A stretch of 58,119 nucleotides of DNA, from positions 1-58,119 of IMG/VR virus record IMGVR_UViG_3300035670_000245; one strand, 5' to 3'. The notes under the pieces are model-generated. The model made no database searches and had not been told where the DNA came from. It was given only the letters and a program-made list of their open reading frames with translations. Positions 5,989 to 13,979 of this stretch are shown in pieces. The translations under genes and the position numbers were made by a program. This stretch comes from a virus. The stretch's first letter is position 1, and each line of letters begins with the position of its first letter.

Positions 5989-6885
5989 ATGTATACATCT
6001 GACCTCATTGCCAACCTTGACAATGTCCTTCCCGCCCTGCCCCAGGAGTTGAACTTCACCCCGGTGCATGAACCACAGATCCGCAATGGCACTATGATTG
6101 GCAATGCATTCTGGGTTGTCAATCCCACCAATGATATGGTGATTGGCAATGGCAAGTCTGTCCACCGTACCGCTAACTTCGCTACCCTCTGGGATGCACT
6201 GCGTGAAGGGTTGGTCAAGGCTAACATCGACACCGGGAATGCCCAGGTAAAGTTCCATGCACTGGGTAATGGTGCCGCTATGTCTGCCGAGATAATACTC
6301 AAGAAGTACGATTTCGAGAAGAAGCTTGGCGAGGCCGCACAGTTGCGTATGCTGGTGCGTGACTCACACGATCAGTCCATCAAGCGTCAGGTACAGGCTA
6401 TGGTCTACCGTCTGGCCTGCCTGAATGGCATGATCTCAATGCGTGAACGGGTTGGTGTGGCTGAGAAGCACACCCTCAATGCTGATGCCGAGGTGCTGGG
6501 TAAGGTAGCTTCCGAGTTCCCTATCCGTCTGGAGAATGAGGCTACCCTCATGTCTAACATGCGTCGCATTGGCACTGACCGTGACCAAGACATCGACTTC
6601 TTCCGTAGGAATGTAGCTACCTACCGTACCAAGTCTGGTGTCAAGATCAACAACAAGTTCTTGGAGCGGGTTGTAGGTATCTACGATAATTACCGTGACC
6701 TGGGGCAGAATGCCTATCGTGTCTACAATACTCTGACACACCTGTCTACCCATGTGGAAGCACAGCGTGATGGCACAGAGGTAGAGCGTAAGCGTATCCG
6801 CATTGAGCAGGACATCGAAGGGGTTATTCATGGCGAAGAGTTCCGGGCACGGTACCTCCCAGATTCCCTGCTTCTTGCGGCTTAA
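5989..6885 (+). CDS. DUF932-like phage protein (298 aa)
   Basis: ATG after TAAGGAG. The length, the helical second half and the central AQLRMLVRDSH...CLNGMISM region fit the DUF932 / plasmid-like phage family, which is widespread on phages and plasmids and has no settled function. Residues 1-100 are beta-rich; the rest is mostly helical, with a final RARYLPDSLLLAA tail. It is the largest early gene and likely acts in early host takeover or DNA maintenance. Confidence 0.65.
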   Translation: MYTSDLIANLDNVLPALPQELNFTPVHEPQIRNGTMIGNAFWVVNPTNDMVIGNGKSVHRTANFATLWDALREGLVKANIDTGNAQVKFHALGNGAAMSAEIILKKYDFEKKLGEAAQLRMLVRDSHDQSIKRQVQAMVYRLACLNGMISMRERVGVAEKHTLNADAEVLGKVASEFPIRLENEATLMSNMRRIGTDRDQDIDFFRRNVATYRTKSGVKINNKFLERVVGIYDNYRDLGQNAYRVYNTLTHLSTHVEAQRDGTEVERKRIRIEQDIEGVIHGEEFRARYLPDSLLLAA

Positions 6886-7018
6886 GCCAGACTACAAGAC
6901 CCGGAACTGGGTGGCGAAGTATGCCCTCAGATCCGGGGCTGGCAAGCACAAGGCAGGTAAGCAGAAACCAAAACATAAACTGAAGGAGATACAAAATGAG
7001 ACTGAAGATTCTGACTAG
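6830..7018 (+). CDS. Small basic protein (62 aa) overlapping the DUF932-like gene
   Basis: An alternative frame that starts inside the end of the preceding gene (56-bp overlap) and overlaps the next start. The middle reads TRNWVAKYALRSGAGKH and is followed by a Lys-rich tail, a pattern seen in small basic T7-like phage proteins. There is no clear ribosome site. The Lys/His composition suggests nucleic-acid contact if it is translated. Confidence 0.45.
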   Translation: MAKSSGHGTSQIPCFLRLKPDYKTRNWVAKYALRSGAGKHKAGKQKPKHKLKEIQNETEDSD

Positions 7019-7202
7019 AGATGACATGAATAACATCATGGACACCCTCAATGATCAAGACAGGACTATGTCTGTGGAACAGGATGTAGACGGGTCTGTG
7101 ATGCTGGACATGGGTAATTTTCTGACTGCCTATGCCAATGCCACAGTGTCTTATGTAGCTAAACAAAAAGAGTTCAAGGCTATTCTTGAGGAGGCACAAT
7201 GA
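6996..7202 (+). CDS. Hypothetical protein (68 aa)
   Basis: ATG after AAGGAGATACAAA. An acidic, mainly helical small protein. Its end overlaps the next start (ATGA). Not recognised. Confidence 0.65.
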   Translation: MRLKILTRDDMNNIMDTLNDQDRTMSVEQDVDGSVMLDMGNFLTAYANATVSYVAKQKEFKAILEEAQ

Positions 7203-7471
7203 ACATGGCTAAGATACAGACCACAATAACCAAAGAGGTTACTGGTAACGAGCGGTTCTGGATCGGTATGATCTTCGGTATCTTTTGTACCGTCTTGGTG
7301 GTCTTATCTTTGGATAAGATCTTTGGTGATAACTATCTGCCCTCTGCACTGGACATGCCCAAGGATGTCATCACTGCCTACAATATGGGTATCAAGGATG
7401 CACTGGTGGTGAACCCACCTAGTGCTGACCTTGAGAATGTCTGTGCCGCACTGTGGTCTAATAAACAATAG
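7199..7471 (+). CDS. Membrane protein (90 aa)
   Basis: Starts in the stop of the preceding gene with GAGGAGG upstream. One membrane segment (about residues 19-38, FWIGMIFGIFCTVLVVLSLD) follows a short basic cytoplasmic N-terminus; the remaining 50 residues are soluble. Function unknown. Confidence 0.65.
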   Translation: MNMAKIQTTITKEVTGNERFWIGMIFGIFCTVLVVLSLDKIFGDNYLPSALDMPKDVITAYNMGIKDALVVNPPSADLENVCAALWSNKQ

Positions 7472-7481
7472 GAGAATGGAC

Positions 7482-7691
7482 ATGGTTAAAGTATCTGGTG
7501 TGCCCTACGATGTAGAGTTACCCAACAAAGATCCCTTCAATGCTCTTGCAGATAAGATGTTCGATACTGGGTACAACACTGCATTAGAACTGTGTGTTTC
7601 GTACTTAGAACAGATGCATCAGCAACATAAAGAGATGCATAACTACTATCGGGTAGCGGCAGAGAACTTGAAACTTAAACTTAGGAATTGA
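7482..7691 (+). CDS. Hypothetical protein (69 aa)
   Basis: The start is the second of two nearby ATGs, 7 nt after TAGGAG. Mostly one long helix (residues 20-66) with a His/Met-rich section. It may be a small coiled-coil protein. It precedes the recombinase. Confidence 0.6.
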   Translation: MVKVSGVPYDVELPNKDPFNALADKMFDTGYNTALELCVSYLEQMHQQHKEMHNYYRVAAENLKLKLRN

Positions 7692-7715
7692 TAACTTAAG
7701 AATGGGAGCAGTGCC

Positions 7716-8642
7716 ATGCCTAGGAAGAATGGTATAGGTCTGACCGACTTAATCGATGAGTACTATCAAAGCCTAGACTACCGAAGCCTTAGTCCTGCTA
7801 CCCAGCGGGACTACAGGTACTGCCTCAATGCCCTGCTAGAGATCAAGCATAGGAACACAGTCTTTAGCAGGGCTGGAATCCAGACAATCAAACCACCCAA
7901 TGCACAGTTTGCCTACAATACCTGGGCAGAGAAGGGTGTGCCCTGGGCTAACCATTGTCAGGCAGTGGCTAGTAAGGTCTGGAACTATGCTATCAGCCTG
8001 GGGTATACAGAAGCTAACCCCTTCAGCAAGCTATCTAAAAGGCCACACAACCCCCGCAAGAATGTCTGGACTAGGGAGGATGTCAGGCTATTTCTAGACA
8101 CCGCCTACAGCAGGTTTCAGTGGCGGTCTGTGGGGCTGGTAGTACAGATGGCATATGAGTGGTGCCAGAGGCTGGGTGATATGGCTAACCTGACCTGGGA
8201 CAAGTACAATTTTGACCAGAAGGTGTGCAAGCTAGAGCAGTCTAAGCGTAGGGCAAGGGTAGAGTTACCTGCCACAGATGAACTACATGCTATGCTGGTT
8301 CAGCAGTTCGATGAGGTAGGGCACCAGAAGTATATATGCCCAAAGGTATATATGAATATTATCATAAATGATAATCCCTACAGTAAGTGTGAACTGCGTA
8401 GGGTAGCTAGGATAATCATGGATGCGGCAGGGTTACCCCAGCACTACCAGATCATGGACATGCGTAGGACAGGCACTGTCGAGATGGTCGATGCAGGTGT
8501 GCCCTTGGCACAGATCATGTCAGTCACTGGACACGCCAACCCTCAGTCGGTTAAGCCGTACCTTAAGAATACCTTAGCTTCAGCTACATCAGCGTTAAGA
8601 AATCGTTATGAATATAAACTTGCCAACGGTAGAAATCCATGA
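7716..8642 (+). CDS. int: Tyrosine recombinase / phage integrase
   Basis: A 308-residue protein with an N-terminal SAM-like core-binding domain (about residues 8-95) and a catalytic domain. Box I Arg lies in CQRLGD (about 151), the Lys region at SKRRAR, box II reads MDMRRTG (about 247) where most relatives have HxxR, the second His is in TGHANP (about 272), and the Tyr in KPYL (about 282). The first box II His is thus replaced by Met, a change tolerated in some members. Tyrosine recombinases carry out site-specific integration or resolve genome multimers. I see no excisionase, repressor or att site, so a temperate life cycle is not shown. Confidence 0.85.
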   Translation: MPRKNGIGLTDLIDEYYQSLDYRSLSPATQRDYRYCLNALLEIKHRNTVFSRAGIQTIKPPNAQFAYNTWAEKGVPWANHCQAVASKVWNYAISLGYTEANPFSKLSKRPHNPRKNVWTREDVRLFLDTAYSRFQWRSVGLVVQMAYEWCQRLGDMANLTWDKYNFDQKVCKLEQSKRRARVELPATDELHAMLVQQFDEVGHQKYICPKVYMNIIINDNPYSKCELRRVARIIMDAAGLPQHYQIMDMRRTGTVEMVDAGVPLAQIMSVTGHANPQSVKPYLKNTLASATSALRNRYEYKLANGRNP

Positions 8643-8693
8643 TAGCCTACTGCCAGGGCGCACCGAGGGTGAAGTATCAAAAGGAGAAGTGAC

Positions 8694-8960
8694 ATGAGTA
8701 TCGCAGCTATGAAGCAAGCATTACAGGCACTAGACCTGATAGACAAAGACATTGAGTGGCACGACAAATCACCGACTAGGAAATTCTGCAATCAAGCCGC
8801 ACACTTTTTACGACAAGCCATAGAGCAGGAAGAGGACGCAGTAGCGGCAGAGCGTGAGGCGTGTGCGAGGTTAGTTGAGGCCGATGGTCTGGCCCGTGGT
8901 GCAGAGGGGTATATGTTGACCAAAGCCGCAACAAGAATTAGAGCAAGGGGTGAGACATGA
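8694..8960 (+). CDS. Hypothetical modular protein (88 aa)
   Basis: ATG after AAAAGGAG. A helical, charged protein with ALRQAIEQ-type helices and AAEREACARLVEADG, a composition typical of modular accessory genes in Burkholderiales and enteric phages and prophages. It overlaps the next gene by 4 bp. Confidence 0.65.
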   Translation: MSIAAMKQALQALDLIDKDIEWHDKSPTRKFCNQAAHFLRQAIEQEEDAVAAEREACARLVEADGLARGAEGYMLTKAATRIRARGET

Positions 8961-9544
8961 TTAAAACATGGCAAGAGCGATGCGAAGAACACCCAGACCA
9001 CGAGGGCATTGTGACTGAGCAGATGATTCGTGACCGTATGCAAGAGGAAATTGACGCACTACGCCAAGCCATAGAGCAGGCAGAGAAGCAAGAGCCTGTG
9101 GCGTGGTTTACTGATGACCACCGGGAAGACAAGTCAGCAACTACATACAGCAAAAGAATGGCTGAAAGATGGAAAGAAAAAGGCTGGCCTGTAACGCCCC
9201 TTTACACCTCACCTGTACACGCCAGCGACATATCGCAAGAACGTGTCGATGAAACGGGGAAAGAACGACATGAGCCTGTGGCGTGGATGATGATTAACCC
9301 GTCGCATCTATCAGGCAGCCGCAGTCTGCACTGGGAGCCGCAACAGTGGCATATCACCTGGGAGGCAGTGCCCCTCTATGTCGCACCACCAAAGCGTGAA
9401 TGGGTTGGGCTGACGGATGAAGCAGTTTGGTTGGAGTATCAGCAACTTTGGCCTTTCCATCCAGAAGAAGAGCCGACACTGGCTAAAGACATTGCGAAGT
9501 TTGCCCGAGCCATCGAAGCGAAGTTGAAGGAGAAGAACACATGA
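8957..9544 (+). CDS. Accessory protein with two EPVAW modules (195 aa)
   Basis: After an N-terminal coiled region (IDALRQAIEQAEKQ), it carries two copies of a module that begins EPVAW and ends PLYTSP or PLYVAP (about residues 48-88 and 106-148), then KREWVGLTDEA and a C-terminal amphipathic helix. The DNA encoding the two EPVAW starts is nearly the same, which points to recent module duplication. These modules are common in phage and prophage accessory genes and have no known function. Confidence 0.65.
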   Translation: MIKTWQERCEEHPDHEGIVTEQMIRDRMQEEIDALRQAIEQAEKQEPVAWFTDDHREDKSATTYSKRMAERWKEKGWPVTPLYTSPVHASDISQERVDETGKERHEPVAWMMINPSHLSGSRSLHWEPQQWHITWEAVPLYVAPPKREWVGLTDEAVWLEYQQLWPFHPEEEPTLAKDIAKFARAIEAKLKEKNT

Positions 9545-9825
9545 ACGACTACGACAAAAGCATACACAGCAACCCAGACGCACAAGCATGGGCTAGATTT
9601 TTTATTGACACAATGGCAGAGCAAAGCTGGCGCATAGAAGACATCGACGAAGGGCTAATGACTGGGTGGTTTGCAAACGCAATGATGGCGATGCACGACC
9701 ATGTAAAGCGTGAGTGGGTTGGGCTGACTGATGATGACTATGAAGAACTGCTAGAGACTAAAGACTGGGGCGGTTCTTTAATTTACGCTGTTGAAAACAA
9801 ACTAAAGGAGAAGAACAATGGATAG
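9541..9825 (+). CDS. Accessory protein with KREWVGLTD module (94 aa)
   Basis: Overlaps the previous gene by 4 bp. The N-terminal half (DYDKSIHSNPDAQAWARFF) is a recognisable phage small-protein domain; the second half starts with KREWVGLTD, shared with the preceding gene at DNA level. Shuffling of such modules is typical. Function unknown. Confidence 0.65.
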   Translation: MNDYDKSIHSNPDAQAWARFFIDTMAEQSWRIEDIDEGLMTGWFANAMMAMHDHVKREWVGLTDDDYEELLETKDWGGSLIYAVENKLKEKNNG

Positions 9826-10213
9826 GGATAGACAATGCCCGAGTTGTGGTGGTTTTTGTAAGAGGTCTGGGTGTGAACGAGAGAATGTCAACTCACAGAG
9901 TGAACTGGCTATGCAAGAGATGGTGGCTGAGAACCAAAGGCTAGGTTTCTATGATGATGCCCCACCAACTTGTCAAGATAACCGACAGGTTGAATTAAAG
10001 AATGCTTTAGAATTACAGGAGGTTGTTAAAGAGTTCTTTAATAAGTTCCTCAACCGAGTAGAAGACAGTGACGAGGGCAAGCCCTTCAATCCTGTCATCG
10101 TTAGTTGCTGCCGTGCCCTGATGGTTCAGCCCTTGTCAGATATATTAGAGCGTATGCGTGTGCTGTCTGGTGCTAACCCTAACCCACTGTATGAGGAGAA
10201 AGACAATGCCTGA
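9818..10213 (+). CDS. Hypothetical protein with N-terminal Cys cluster (131 aa)
   Basis: ATG after GGAGAAGAACA, 8-bp overlap with the gene before. CPSCGGFCKRSGC near the N-terminus is a likely zinc knuckle; the rest is helical. It resembles phage accessory proteins with a zinc ribbon and a coiled coil. No role assigned. Confidence 0.6.
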   Translation: MDRDRQCPSCGGFCKRSGCERENVNSQSELAMQEMVAENQRLGFYDDAPPTCQDNRQVELKNALELQEVVKEFFNKFLNRVEDSDEGKPFNPVIVSCCRALMVQPLSDILERMRVLSGANPNPLYEEKDNA

Positions 10214-10385
10214 CATTACGATGTGCATGGGTGGAGACTGCCCACTAAAACAAGACTGTTATAGATACACAGCCAACCCGTCACCTTACTTACAGAGTTA
10301 CTTTGGTGAGATCCCGTATGACAATGAAGCAAAAGAGTGTGATAGTTTCTTAGACAACAGAATACAGGAGGAGAACAACAAGTGA
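10206..10385 (+). CDS. Small Cys-rich phage protein (59 aa)
   Basis: The start is the ATG after GAGGAGAAAGACA, overlapping the previous gene by 8 bp. The pattern CMGGDCPLKQDCYRYTA, QSYFGEIPYD and ECDSF is a common small phage family. The four cysteines probably bind a metal. Function unknown. Confidence 0.7.
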   Translation: MPDITMCMGGDCPLKQDCYRYTANPSPYLQSYFGEIPYDNEAKECDSFLDNRIQEENNK

Positions 10386-10624
10386 CCATACCCCGTGAAC
10401 GGGCTAATGCTGTGCTGAATACAGAGCAGTTTCTTATCCAGCTACTAAACCCACAGCTAACACCCAAGGTACCTAAACCCATACGCCAAATGGCAGGCCG
10501 GTTGCTGAAGCACTACCCCACTAGGTTTGACCTGGAGATGGTGCAATTGCACTGGACTAATGGCCTTATGGACTGCCCCTTCCAGCTAGACGATAGCCCC
10601 TTTGAAAGTGATGACAATGAGTGA
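10382..10624 (+). CDS. BPSL0761-like protein (80 aa), GTG start
   Basis: GTG start overlapping the previous stop, with GGAGGAG upstream. The layout PRERANAVLNTEQFL...VPKPIRQMAGRLLKHYP matches the BPSL0761 family found mainly in Burkholderiales chromosomes and phages. It supports a proteobacterial host. The C-terminal extension is acidic. Confidence 0.65.
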   Translation: MTIPRERANAVLNTEQFLIQLLNPQLTPKVPKPIRQMAGRLLKHYPTRFDLEMVQLHWTNGLMDCPFQLDDSPFESDDNE

Positions 10625-11240
10625 TGTAAAATTAATCTGGTCTACCCCTGATGCCGAGAATCTTATTGCCTACATGGCACGGGTATCTAACCCTGAGAAC
10701 CAGGACAACCCCGACTATGAACGATTGCTTCGTTACCTAATGAAACACCAGCACTGGTCACCCTTTGAAATGGTCAATGTCTGCATGGAGATTGAAACCA
10801 CCAGGGATATAGCCCGACAGATTCTTAGGCACAGAAGCTTTAGCTTCCAAGAGTTTAGCCAACGATATGCCAAGGTAGATCTCTGGTCTTTACCTAACAC
10901 AGTACGGTTGCAGGATGAGAAAAACAGACAGAACTCTATAGAGATAGATGACCCTGAACTGCAACAGTGGTGGGAAGATGAGCAGGTGAAGGTGATACGA
11001 CAGGCTAACCAGACCTACAATGAGGCACTGAGTAAAGGGGTAGCCAAAGAGGTAGCCAGGAAGGTGCTTCCCGAGGGTCTGGTGCTGAGTAAGATGTACA
11101 TGAATGGTACCCTCAGATCTTGGATACACTATGTACAGTTGAGGTGTGGGCCAGAGACACAGAAGGAACACCGAGAGGTAGCAGAGCAATGCAAGACAAT
11201 CCTGCAAGAGATCTACCCGACAGTAATGAAAAGCCTGTAA
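10617..11240 (+). CDS. thyX: Flavin-dependent thymidylate synthase ThyX
   Basis: ThyX methylates dUMP to dTMP with methylene-tetrahydrofolate and FAD. The signature RHRxxSxxxxSxRY is present as RHRSFSFQEFSQRY (about residues 71-84), and length (207 aa) is normal. The start is the ATG 8 nt after GAAAG, overlapping the previous gene; ATG 10,611 is an alternative. Together with the ribonucleotide reductase it would supply dNTPs for replication when host pools run low. Confidence 0.92.
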   Translation: MSDVKLIWSTPDAENLIAYMARVSNPENQDNPDYERLLRYLMKHQHWSPFEMVNVCMEIETTRDIARQILRHRSFSFQEFSQRYAKVDLWSLPNTVRLQDEKNRQNSIEIDDPELQQWWEDEQVKVIRQANQTYNEALSKGVAKEVARKVLPEGLVLSKMYMNGTLRSWIHYVQLRCGPETQKEHREVAEQCKTILQEIYPTVMKSL

Positions 11241-11395
11241 CCCCTTGTCTACGGGTCTGTAACTACGATAAGGTAAGGGAAGTATGCGTTACATGTAACA
11301 GGACTAAGCAAGATCTGATAGCCTGGGGCAGTATGACAAACGAGCAGCGACTTAAACGAATGAAGGAGATTGAAAATGAAAGTTTACATAAGTAA
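11189..11395 (+). CDS. DUF1289-like Cys protein (68 aa)
   Basis: Overlaps the end of thyX in another frame. TPCLRVCNYDKVREVCVTCNRTKQDLIAW fits the DUF1289 pattern with four conserved cysteines, a probable Fe-S or zinc site. The start is the ATG before QDNPARDL; an upstream extension would lie wholly inside thyX. The family is common in Proteobacteria and their phages; function unknown. Confidence 0.7.
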   Translation: MQDNPARDLPDSNEKPVTPCLRVCNYDKVREVCVTCNRTKQDLIAWGSMTNEQRLKRMKEIENESLHK

Positions 11396-11909
11396 CTATC
11401 GGTATCACTGGTACTCCCCTTATCCTCTTGTGGCTAAGATATTCAGGACGGATGACTGGGAAGATCCACGGGTAGAGAAGTGGGCTGAAAGCAGACTGCT
11501 TCAGGGAATATCCAAAGGAATAGAGAAGTTTCTAGATTTCATTCACCCCCGTATCATCTATGTCAAGATAGACAGGTACGACACATGGAATATGGATTCA
11601 ACCTTGAAGCACATCATTGTGCCTATGCTTAAGCAGCTAAAAGAAACAAAGCATGGTGCCCCTTTTGTGGACGATGAGGATGTACCAGAGGAATTAAAAT
11701 CTACCAGCGCACCTCCGAAGAAGGATGACTGGGATGTAGATGACAACCATTTCAAACGGTGGGATTATGTACTGGATGAAATGATCTATGGCTTTGAGAC
11801 TGACCCTGACCTAGAGAACATTAGCATGGAGGAATACAGAAAGATCAATGAGAAAAAGCAAAAGGGTTATTTACTGTTCGGTAAATATTACCAATGTTTG
11901 TGGGACTAA
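11376..11909 (+). CDS. Conserved phage protein (177 aa)
   Basis: ATG after AAGGAGATTGAA. It contains MKVYISNYRYHWYSPY at the start and HFKRWDYVLDEMIYGFE near residue 125, a combination found in many podo- and myoviruses without known role. It lies between nucleotide and replication genes. Confidence 0.7.
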   Translation: MKVYISNYRYHWYSPYPLVAKIFRTDDWEDPRVEKWAESRLLQGISKGIEKFLDFIHPRIIYVKIDRYDTWNMDSTLKHIIVPMLKQLKETKHGAPFVDDEDVPEELKSTSAPPKKDDWDVDDNHFKRWDYVLDEMIYGFETDPDLENISMEEYRKINEKKQKGYLLFGKYYQCLWD

Positions 11910-11975
11910 CCTACTAAAATGTACCGTTCGGTAAACATACAGATATAACCGCTTATCCATTTTAAAGGTGCAGAT
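11910..11975 (+). other. Short intergenic spacer with GTTCGGTAAA repeat
   Basis: GTTCGGTAAA occurs at the end of the preceding gene and again here about 50 bp later (CCGTTCGGTAAACAT). It may be a binding site or a chance duplication. No good promoter is seen. Confidence 0.3.
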
Positions 11976-12749
11976 ATGTACGCTAATCAATTCGTCAAAG
12001 AACTGGATCTAGCTGAGGGCTACACCTACAGGGGTGACTGCCCTGTGTGTGGTAGGAAGAATACTTTCACAGCCAAGAATGACATGGGTAATCTGGTGTG
12101 GAACTGCTACTCGCATAGCTGCAAGACATCCGGGGGTACCCGTACTAACCTGACAGTGGAGGATATAAAGAGACTTATTCTCAGACAAGAGGACAACCAG
12201 GATATAGAAATATTTTCCTTACCCCCCTATGTTGTAGTGAATTACAACAATGAACACCTAGCCAATGTCTGTGATGCCTATGGTCTGAATGCGACATTGC
12301 TGGATCTCAGGTATGACATCAAGGAATCTAGGGTTGTGTTTCCTATCTACCAGAATGGATTGATTGTGGATGCAGTAGGCAGGGGTAAGGCTAACTCCGG
12401 GGCACCCAAGTGGAAGAGGTATGGCAAGGCCAGGACAGCCTATGTCAGGGGCACACACCCTGTGGCAGTTGTTGTAGAAGATGCAATATCTGCCGCTGTG
12501 GTAGAGACTCTTGGTGGCACTGGCTTTGCCATCCTGGGTACCCAACTACTAGATGAGCATGTTCAGATGCTACGGGCTTATGAGCGGGTCATTGTTGCAC
12601 TAGATCCTGATGCAGCTACAAAGACTATCCAGTACAAGCGAGAATTGTTCTCCAATGGCATTGACTCCTTCGCCATGAACCTGTATGATGACCTGAAGTA
12701 CCGGACTGTAGATGATACAGAGTCTCTTAAAAAACTATTAGCGAGATAA
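11976..12749 (+). CDS. DNA primase (zinc ribbon + TOPRIM)
   Basis: A 257-residue primase. The N-terminal zinc ribbon is GDCPVCGRKNTF...WNCYSHSC (about residues 20-50). A TOPRIM domain follows, with the acidic residue in VVVEDAIS (about 168) and the DxD of ALDPDAA (about 210). It corresponds to the primase half of T7 gp4, here a separate gene just upstream of the helicase. It would lay down primers at the fork and bind the helicase. Confidence 0.88.
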   Translation: MYANQFVKELDLAEGYTYRGDCPVCGRKNTFTAKNDMGNLVWNCYSHSCKTSGGTRTNLTVEDIKRLILRQEDNQDIEIFSLPPYVVVNYNNEHLANVCDAYGLNATLLDLRYDIKESRVVFPIYQNGLIVDAVGRGKANSGAPKWKRYGKARTAYVRGTHPVAVVVEDAISAAVVETLGGTGFAILGTQLLDEHVQMLRAYERVIVALDPDAATKTIQYKRELFSNGIDSFAMNLYDDLKYRTVDDTESLKKLLAR

Positions 12750-12755
12750 TCACAC

Positions 12756-13979
12756 ATGGAACATGCACTATTAAAGTCGTTGATGCATAAAGAATTTTAT
12801 GATGACACAAGAGGTAACCGCTGTCCCGAGAAGATCTTCAGCAAGGATCTACGCAAGGTCAAGTCCATTATCGATAAGGCAATGGATACCTACCAGCGTG
12901 ACCTATCCTTAGATGAGATCAAGGCACTATTCTTTACCGAGAATCCCACACTCACTACTGCACAGAAGCAGCAGTACGAACTGCAATTCCAGAAGATTAA
13001 AACCTCCGAGACAATCGGTGCTGATGTAGCTTCCGAGATCCTGAGCAATATGTTCAGGCAAGTTGTCGGTGAGGAGGTAGCTAACCTTGGGTTTCAGTAT
13101 GTCAATGGTGAGCAGTCAAGCATGGAACCGTTGCGTAACATTCTGGAGCAATACCAGGATGACTTTACCCCTAGCATCCGAATCAATTATGTAGACAACA
13201 GCATCGACAACCTGATTCAGTCTGCATCCAACAGCACCAAGTGGCAGTTCAATATCCACAGCCTACACAGTGCAGTACCTGGGCTGGATAACGGTATGCT
13301 CTTTGTCATTGGGGCACGGTCTAATGTGGGTAAGAGTTCATTCCATGCCAACATATGTGCTGCCCCGAATGGCTGGGCACACCAGGGTGCCAAGATCCTT
13401 GTGCTATGTAACGAAGAGAAACCAGAGCGGGTAGCTAGCCGGTACATGACAGCAGCTACAGGCATGACGATGGCACAGATTGTAGCCAACAAACCCCAGG
13501 CACACAGACTCTATGACCCTATCAAAGATAACATCAAGTTTGTCGATGCTACAGGTAAGAACATGGGCTGGGCTGAGGCAGTGATTAAGAATCACAAGCC
13601 TGACATAGTCGTGCTAGATATTGGCAGTAAGTTTGCAGAGGATGGTGCAGCTAGTAATAACCATGAGACATTGAAGGCCAATGCAATCTATGCCCGTAAC
13701 CTGGGAAAGATGTATGGCTGTCTGGTGGTGTACTGCACCCAGCTATCTGCTGAAGCTGAGGGCAAGGTCATACTGTCACAGTCTATGATTGAGGGTAGCA
13801 AGACAGGACTGGCAGGGGAATCAGACCTTATGATTCTGATTGCTAGGAACCCCCCGCTTCAGGATCAAACGGATGACGATGGTCTTCGTTATCTAAACAT
13901 TACCAAGAATAAGATTACCGGCGTACACAGAATAGTCAACTGTGAGTTTGACTACCACACTGGCGTATACTCATCGTGA
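12756..13979 (+). CDS. Replicative DNA helicase, DnaB-like
   Basis: A 407-residue RecA-fold helicase. Walker A is GARSNVGKSS (about residues 186-195), Walker B DIVVLDIGS, and a sensor-like VVYCTQLSAEAEG follows. The N-terminal 150 residues are helical and may contact the primase. Its stop overlaps the GTG start of polA. It unwinds DNA ahead of the polymerase as a ring. Confidence 0.88.
   Translation: MEHALLKSLMHKEFYDDTRGNRCPEKIFSKDLRKVKSIIDKAMDTYQRDLSLDEIKALFFTENPTLTTAQKQQYELQFQKIKTSETIGADVASEILSNMFRQVVGEEVANLGFQYVNGEQSSMEPLRNILEQYQDDFTPSIRINYVDNSIDNLIQSASNSTKWQFNIHSLHSAVPGLDNGMLFVIGARSNVGKSSFHANICAAPNGWAHQGAKILVLCNEEKPERVASRYMTAATGMTMAQIVANKPQAHRLYDPIKDNIKFVDATGKNMGWAEAVIKNHKPDIVVLDIGSKFAEDGAASNNHETLKANAIYARNLGKMYGCLVVYCTQLSAEAEGKVILSQSMIEGSKTGLAGESDLMILIARNPPLQDQTDDDGLRYLNITKNKITGVHRIVNCEFDYHTGVYSS

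Noticed and set aside
8330-8380. AT-rich inverted repeat inside the integrase gene as an attachment site
   Set aside because: It encodes part of the catalytic domain without interruption and has no second copy in the window.
7716-8642. Calling the phage temperate from the integrase alone
   Set aside because: No repressor, excisionase or att site is seen; recombinases can have other roles.
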